DNA of 64,000 bases from contig NZ_JPMI01000391.1 of the NCBI RefSeq assembly GCF_000733295.1, positions 43,377 to 107,376 of the forward strand. Reading direction: 5' to 3'. Positions 58,657-64,000 of the stretch are shown piece after piece. Every line of letters starts with the position of its first letter. The first letter of the stretch is position 1. The stretch is from Archangium violaceum Cb vi76 (GTDB taxonomy: Bacteria > Myxococcota > Myxococcia > Myxococcales > Myxococcaceae). The translations under genes and the position numbers were made by a program. A model generated the notes under the pieces. The model saw only the letters and a list, made by a program, of their open reading frames with translations. It did no database searches and was not told where the DNA came from.

Positions 58657-59001
58657 CTACCCCGGCGGCCACTCCATGGGGCGTCCACCGAGCAGGTGCA
58701 GGTGGATGTGGAACACCGTCTGGCCGGCGTCGCGGCGGGTGTTGAGGACGAGCCGGTAGCCGCTGTCGGCGAGCCCTCGCTGGCGCGCCAGCTTCGCGGC
58801 GGTGAGGTGCAGGTGGCCCACCATCTCGCGATGCTCCACGGTGACGTCATTCATCGTGGGAATGTGCTCGAGCGGGATGACGAGCAGGTGCGTGGGGGCC
58901 TGGGGGTTGATGTCCTCGATGGCCAGACAGTGGTCATCCCGGTGGACGAGCCTCGCGGGAATGTGACCGTCGCGAATCTTGCAGAAGATGCAGTCGGACA
59001 T
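58657..59001 (-). CDS. HIT family purine nucleoside phosphoramidase (HinT-like)
   Basis: A 114-residue cytoplasmic enzyme. CIFCKIRDGHIPARLVHRDDHCLAIEDINPQAPTHLLVIPLEHI is the HinT N-terminal half (with the CxxC start) and the catalytic triad motif is QTVFHIHLHLLGGRPM (HxHxH). It hydrolyses adenosine phosphoramidates and aminoacyl adenylates. It is complete and of normal length, and follows the glycosyltransferase gene after 62 bp on the same strand. Confidence 0.92.
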   Translation of the reverse strand: MSDCIFCKIRDGHIPARLVHRDDHCLAIEDINPQAPTHLLVIPLEHIPTMNDVTVEHREMVGHLHLTAAKLARQRGLADSGYRLVLNTRRDAGQTVFHIHLHLLGGRPMEWPPG

Positions 59002-59063
59002 AGGCGGCCCGGCTTAGCAGCGCCGTGTCCGGGGGGAAATGCTCCCGGTGGGAAAGCGTTGGC

Positions 59064-60530
59064 TCACGGAAGGCGCGAGGACCAGGCCGGGTCCGGCGTG
59101 CAGCGGCCGTGCGGCAGACGCACCAGGACGAAGGATCCCTCGGAGGCCACCACCTCGCCATTGGCCACGCCGCCGGACCCGGTGAGCACGTGGCTGTAGC
59201 GCTGGGACTCGCGCCCGGGCCCCAGGTGCGAGTAGAGCGGCACGTCGCGGTGGAAGTAGCTGTAGCCACCCGTCCAGGCCAGGTGTGCCGCCTCCACCTT
59301 CAGACCGCACACGTCCGGGAGTTTGCCGGCGGTGATGAGCAGGCGGTTGGCGGGGCCGAAGTCATCCCAGGCGTTCTGGAGGGACTTCGGCCCCGGGTAT
59401 TGCCCGATGTCCCGGAAGGTGAGCCCTCCCACGCGCAGGCCGGAGACGCCCGCCACCGCCACCACCGCCAGCGGCAGGGCGAGCCGGACGGGGGAGGGCG
59501 GCAGGTGGCGCAGCACCGTGTCCAGTCCCACGCCGGCGAGCGCGGCGAACACGGGCAGGACAGGCACCAGGAAGCGCAGCTCCTTGTGGGGTTGCAGCGC
59601 GTGGAGCAGGTAGAAGGCGGCGGCCACCCCGAGCGGGCCCGGGGCCCTCCGCGCCGCGAACAGCGCCAGTCCCGCCATCACCAGGGTGACGCCGCCCATG
59701 GCCCGGAACAGGACGCGGTTGTAGAAGCTGAAGGGCTCGGTGCCCCAGCCAGCGGCTCCGTTCTTCACGAAGTTGAATTCCAGGTACACCAGGGCCGAGT
59801 GGAACCAGCGGCCCCAGGTGAGCTTGTCGAGCAGTCCGAAGAGGAAGGCCCACCCGGCGAGCACGGCCAGCGCGTCCCGTGCGGCCCGCCAGTCGCGCCG
59901 TGCCGCCAGCACCGCCAGCAGGCCCACGCAGAAGATGCCATTCTGCAGGCGCAGCAGCACGGCCAGCCCCAGCAGCGAGGCCCCCACCACCCCCGCGCGG
60001 CGCGAGGCTCCCGGCGCGAGCGCCAACGCCAGCCCCAGCACCACCGGGAGCGCGGAGGCGTTCTCGCTCATGGCCCGGGGGGCGAAGTAGAGCGGCACGG
60101 CCGCCAGCGCGAAGAGCGAGGCCCCCGCGCTGGCCGCCAGCGGCGAGGCACCATACGCCCGGGCCAGCTTCCAGCTTCCCCAGGCCGTGGCGGCCCCCAC
60201 CAGCCCGAAGGCCCCCTTCGTCAGGCCCAGGTACCCTCGCGGCTCCTCCAGGCCCAGCAGGCCGGACAGCTTGAACAGGGCGGCCACCAGCCCCGGCAGG
60301 GTCCAGTTTCGGGCCCCCTCGAGGAACTCCCAGGCCTGCATCCCGTAGCCGAAGACGAGCCGGTGGGCCGGCTCCAGGCTCTGGTAGATTTCATCCGGCC
60401 AGGCCACGCCGTCATCCCCGAGCGCCAACCACACTCGCAGTATGGCTCCCACCCCCAGCAGCAGGACGAGGACGGCCCGGGCGAGGAGCCGCTCGGCGGG
60501 CGTTTCGGAGGGGAGCGGGGAAGCGGACAT
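59064..60530 (-). CDS. Membrane glycosyltransferase, Alg9/GPI-mannosyltransferase-like (GT22)
   Basis: A 488-residue GT-C type transferase with about ten membrane helices. The first loop holds the acidic motif WPDEIYQSLEPAHRLVFGYGMQAWEF, and LQPHKELRFLVPVLPVFAAL gives the HKExRF motif shared with Alg9/PIG-B enzymes. These use a lipid-phosphate sugar as donor and act on the outer face of the membrane. The C-terminal part is soluble and extracytoplasmic. The acceptor is unknown. It diverges from hprK over 49 bp. Confidence 0.82.
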   Translation of the reverse strand: MSASPLPSETPAERLLARAVLVLLLGVGAILRVWLALGDDGVAWPDEIYQSLEPAHRLVFGYGMQAWEFLEGARNWTLPGLVAALFKLSGLLGLEEPRGYLGLTKGAFGLVGAATAWGSWKLARAYGASPLAASAGASLFALAAVPLYFAPRAMSENASALPVVLGLALALAPGASRRAGVVGASLLGLAVLLRLQNGIFCVGLLAVLAARRDWRAARDALAVLAGWAFLFGLLDKLTWGRWFHSALVYLEFNFVKNGAAGWGTEPFSFYNRVLFRAMGGVTLVMAGLALFAARRAPGPLGVAAAFYLLHALQPHKELRFLVPVLPVFAALAGVGLDTVLRHLPPSPVRLALPLAVVAVAGVSGLRVGGLTFRDIGQYPGPKSLQNAWDDFGPANRLLITAGKLPDVCGLKVEAAHLAWTGGYSYFHRDVPLYSHLGPGRESQRYSHVLTGSGGVANGEVVASEGSFVLVRLPHGRCTPDPAWSSRLP

Positions 60531-60579
60531 GAGGGATCACCACGCAAAAAGTCCGGCGGGTGATATTCCACACGTGCCG

Positions 60580-61541
<962 letters not shown>

Positions 61542-61545
<4 letters not shown>

Positions 61546-62408
61546 ACACGGCCCCTGCCAAGCACATCGTCATCATCTCGGGCATGTCCGGCTCGGGCAA
61601 GTCCACCGCCATCCGTGCGCTGGAGGATGTCGGCTTCTTCTGCATCGACAACCTGCCGGTGCTGCTCCTGCCCAAGCTGACGGAGCTGGCCGGAGGCGGG
61701 CAGTTCTCCCACCTGGCGCTGGTGGTGGACGCGCGCGAGGGCATCTTCCTGCACGAGGCGCCGCGGGTGCTCGACGAGGTGCGCCGGGCGGGGCACCACG
61801 TGGAGGTGCTCTTCCTGGACGCCAGCGACGAGAGCCTCATCCGCCGCTTCAGCGAGACGCGCCGCCGTCACCCCCTGGCGCCCACCGGCAGCGTGTCCGA
61901 GGGGATTCAAGCCGAGCGCGAGGCCCTCAAGGACCTGCGCGAGCTGGCGGATCAGGTCATCGACTCGTCGGTGCTCAACGTGCACGACCTGAAGCGCATG
62001 GTGCAGGCGCGCTTCAACCCGGAGCCGGCGAGCGGGCCGTCCCTGTCCGTGATGTCCTTTGGCTTCCGGCACGGGGTGCCGCCGCAGGCGGACCTGGTGT
62101 TCGACGTGCGCTTCCTGCCCAACCCGTACTTCGTCCCGGAGCTCAAGGGGCTCACGGGCAAGGATCCGCGGGTGGCGTCGTACGTGCTGGAGCGCGAGGA
62201 GACGCAGCAGTTCGTGGAGAAGGTGGTGGACCTCTGCCGCTTCCTCTTCCCGCGCTACCAGAAGGAAGGCAAGGCGTACCTGACGGTGGCGCTGGGGTGC
62301 ACGGGCGGCAAGCACCGCTCGGTGGCCATCGCCGAGGAGCTGCGCAAGCGCCTCGTGGGCGACCACCCCCGCGTGCAGCTGTGGGATCGCGACGTCGAGA
62401 AGGAGTAG
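61542..62408 (+). CDS. rapZ: RNase adapter RapZ / nucleotide-binding protein YvcJ family
   Basis: A 288-residue P-loop protein. Walker A is [10 protein letters not shown], then [59 protein letters not shown] and [19 protein letters not shown] are the family hallmarks. It starts with GTG overlapping the hprK stop. In gamma-proteobacteria it controls amino-sugar synthesis through small RNAs; in other groups the role is less clear. PTS genes often follow, but here convergent immunity genes do. Confidence 0.93.
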
Positions 62409-62421
62409 CAGGCAGGCGGCG

Positions 62422-62447
62422 CGAGCGCGGAAATCAGCCCGCGCTTG
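62422..62447. terminator. Hairpin at the rapZ/Imm49 convergence
   Basis: CGAGCGCGG and CCGCGCTTG (9 bp, one G-U) with an 8-base loop lie 14 bp after the rapZ stop and overlap the last codons of the convergent immunity gene. It may serve as a shared terminator. Confidence 0.45.
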
Positions 62448-63174
62448 GCGAGGTCGGGCTTCCCAGGGCTGCTTCGGGAATCAGCGGGTAGCGTTCGCGA
62501 GTGCTCATGCCACGAGCCCTGGCCAGATGGATGAGCGCTACACCCTCCACGAAAATGAAGGCCTCCGTCTTGTGAAGATAGGGGTCGAAGACCCCGGAGC
62601 GCCGTTGCCGCTCGCGCCAGTTTATTTGTTCCTCAATCATCCCCGATAAACCTTGCTCGAATCTTTCAGCATCTCGAGTGGCGAGTGCCCGCGCCGCCTC
62701 CAAGCGATAGGACTCGCCCCCCTGCAAGCAGCGCTCGAAGGCGGCAAGCTCGCCTTCCGTGCCGCGTTCCTGCAGCAACCCGATAAGGGCACCAATGTAA
62801 TGGAAGTCTTCCTCGGGCTCCATCCGTTCCATCCAATGAGTGGACATCCGCGAGGCGATGTTTCGGGCCAGCTCTGACTCTCCCGCTGCGATGGCATCGA
62901 AGAGCGGCTCCCCCTTGCTACGCGCAAGATAGTACTGGTCGTACTCGGAGCACTCCTGCTTGCGCTTGAGGAGTTCCGAGTATGTTGTAGCGGCTTGACG
63001 CAGGCTGTCCCGGAATCCGTCCTCGTCAAGTCCGGACAACAGCAATCCACAGCCGTACTGTCTGAAGAGCCGTGCGGTCTCCAGTGTTAGCCTGGCGTCT
63101 GGCTTCCCCCTGCTCAGGAGAGGGAGCCGCTCGCTCAGGAGGAATGCAATGCCGTCGAGAATGCTGTCCATCAT
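62434..63174 (-). CDS. Imm49-like immunity protein
   Basis: A 246-residue helical cytoplasmic protein. The C-terminal region WRERQRRSGVFDPYLHKTEAFIFVEGVALIHLARARG followed by YPLIPEA matches the Imm49 pattern, and the middle has ARSKGEPLFDAIAAGESELARNIAS. It is 26 bp after the Imm11-like gene. Two immunity genes after one toxin suggest either an orphan kept against a rival's toxin or a two-component defence. Local GC is lower than in the core genes around it, consistent with horizontal exchange. Confidence 0.8.
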   Translation of the reverse strand: MMDSILDGIAFLLSERLPLLSRGKPDARLTLETARLFRQYGCGLLLSGLDEDGFRDSLRQAATTYSELLKRKQECSEYDQYYLARSKGEPLFDAIAAGESELARNIASRMSTHWMERMEPEEDFHYIGALIGLLQERGTEGELAAFERCLQGGESYRLEAARALATRDAERFEQGLSGMIEEQINWRERQRRSGVFDPYLHKTEAFIFVEGVALIHLARARGMSTRERYPLIPEAALGSPTSPSAG

Positions 63175-63200
63175 CGGGGCCTGCGAGGGAGAAGGAGGGC

Positions 63201-63785
63201 TCAGTTCAGCGACTCACCCACGGGTTGGACGTTGAGGCCCGTCAGCCCCTCTCGGCGCATGGCTTCCAGCAGATCGGAGCGGATGACCATGAGCCTCGGG
63301 AACTCGGCGACACGGAAGAGCTTGGCATCAGCGGGGAGTTGGTCCTCTCGCAGGCGGAGTTGTTCGACGTCTCCTATCTCGGGTGGCTCATCGGATTCGA
63401 GCCAATAGCGTGAGCTTTTGAGGTCGAAGCACGAAATGCACATGAGCGGATTGGCGATATAATACTGCTCCCGGACGACCCGGCCGCGCTTGTCGTGGAG
63501 CACAAAGGGGAGGTACTCGATGGAGTCGTCCGGGAGTCCGTTGCGAACCAGGAGTTCCTGGGTGCGACGAGACACGTAGAGCACACGATCGGGGTTACTG
63601 ATGAAGTCCGTGAGCATGTCCCCTGCTTCTTCGTACAGACAGAGCGCTGTCGAAGGAGGGAAATGAGGTTTCATGGTTCTGCCCCGCTTTAAATAATAGT
63701 ATTTTTCAACCTTGTCGGGTAGTTCCACAATCTCGGCTGCGCGTGGATCGTGGCTGTTCTTGAAGGTGTAATAGGTATGGTTCAT
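63201..63785 (-). CDS. Imm11 family (DUF1629-like) immunity protein
   Basis: A 194-residue protein starting MNHTYYTFKNSHDPRAAEIV with EKYYYLKRGRTMKPHFPPS, DFISNPDRVLYVSRRTQELLV, IEYLPFVLHDKRGRVVREQYYIANPL and a FRVAEFPRLMVIRSDLLEAMRREGLTGL end, all typical of Imm11/DUF1629 proteins. The ATG at 63785 overlaps the toxin stop (ATGA); a start at 63797 is possible. GC content is clearly lower than in the neighbouring core genes, as is common for exchanged toxin cassettes. Confidence 0.82.
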   Translation of the reverse strand: MNHTYYTFKNSHDPRAAEIVELPDKVEKYYYLKRGRTMKPHFPPSTALCLYEEAGDMLTDFISNPDRVLYVSRRTQELLVRNGLPDDSIEYLPFVLHDKRGRVVREQYYIANPLMCISCFDLKSSRYWLESDEPPEIGDVEQLRLREDQLPADAKLFRVAEFPRLMVIRSDLLEAMRREGLTGLNVQPVGESLN

Positions 63786-64000
63786 GGTGAATTCCAATTG
63801 ACTGCTTGAAGCTTCTCGCCGGCTCTCATTCGCTTGGTCTTGTCCAGTAGGATGCCCGAAAGGTCGTCGAGGCGGCGGGTGATCATCTTCTTGATGTCTT
63901 TGGGATGTTTGCCTTGATCCAGGGCCTCGTCGATTTTGTCCCGTAGATCGCGTAGCTTGCTCTTCAATGAGTCCTGGTAGTCCTTGTGGCCGGGAATATC
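63782..64000 (-). CDS. C-terminal end of an AHH-type nuclease toxin (partial)
   Basis: Seventy-two codons are present and the gene enters from the right edge. The readable part is DIPGHKDYQDSLKSKLRDLRDKIDEAL, then KHPKDIKKMITRRLDDLSGILLDKTKRMRAGEKLQAVNWN. This resembles the tail of AHH-family (His-Me finger) toxin domains, where a GHxxYQ stretch precedes helices. It overlaps the Imm11-like gene by 4 bases. The toxin N-terminus and delivery domain are outside the window. Confidence 0.7.
   Translation of the reverse strand, partial: DIPGHKDYQDSLKSKLRDLRDKIDEALDQGKHPKDIKKMITRRLDDLSGILLDKTKRMRAGEKLQAVNWNSP

Overview
The window is very GC-rich, densely packed bacterial DNA and reads as a myxobacterium, most likely suborder Cystobacterineae (Archangium/Cystobacter type). 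This rests on the HNVGN-type sensor kinase, two Ser/Thr kinases with Pro/Ala-rich or membrane extensions, a SitA-like (TIGR02269/DUF2380) lipoprotein toxin, many polymorphic toxin-immunity pairs, Cys-rich secreted proteins and overall codon bias. The genus assignment is inference.

Layout. 0-7 kb: a sensor kinase cut by the left edge, a subtilase, a DUF1622 membrane protein, a UDP-glucuronate decarboxylase and a cystathionine beta-synthase. 7-12.4 kb: a minus-strand run of zinc-ribbon pseudokinase, VWA protein and a divergent adenylosuccinate-synthetase homologue, followed at 25 bp by a nuclease-like effector and its DUF3396 immunity protein. 12.4-22.4 kb: a membrane sulfatase, an acyltransferase, an outer-membrane protein, a TPR/peptidase-MA protein, DUF4175 and MarR. 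23.5-28.4 kb: two lipoprotein toxin-immunity pairs flanking a Ca2+/Na+ antiporter. 28.5-32.6 kb: the sulfate ABC transporter (sbp-cysT-cysW-cysA), preceded by what looks like a cysteine-responsive leader peptide and attenuator. 32.6-37.5 kb: mixed genes including a membrane Ser/Thr kinase, ComEA and an FHA protein.

37.5-49.8 kb is dominated by vitamin B12 uptake. One cobalamin riboswitch precedes btuB, a surface lipoprotein, btuF and btuC. A second precedes an operon of two lipoproteins and a Rieske protein. A btuD-like ATPase lies separately at 54.5 kb. Between the two riboswitch operons sits an unusual duplicated module: a 49-residue Leu-rich peptide next to a short array of tRNA or tRNA-like genes, twice, bracketing a large secreted protein. 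Several of these tRNA-like genes have C at position 33, or Leu anticodons in a short-variable-arm body.

49.8-64 kb: an FHA-GAF-cyclase protein, a large Ser/Thr kinase, btuD, a CLC chloride channel with CBS domains, Cys-rich secreted proteins, a HIT protein, a GT22-like glycosyltransferase and hprK-rapZ. The window ends in an AHH-type toxin (partial) with two tandem immunity genes (Imm11-like, Imm49-like).

The best candidates for undescribed biology are the duplicated peptide/tRNA-like module, the Cys-Cys leader-peptide attenuator of the sulfate operon, the pseudokinase-VWA-PurA-like cluster with its attached effector pair, and the second B12-controlled operon with a Rieske protein.
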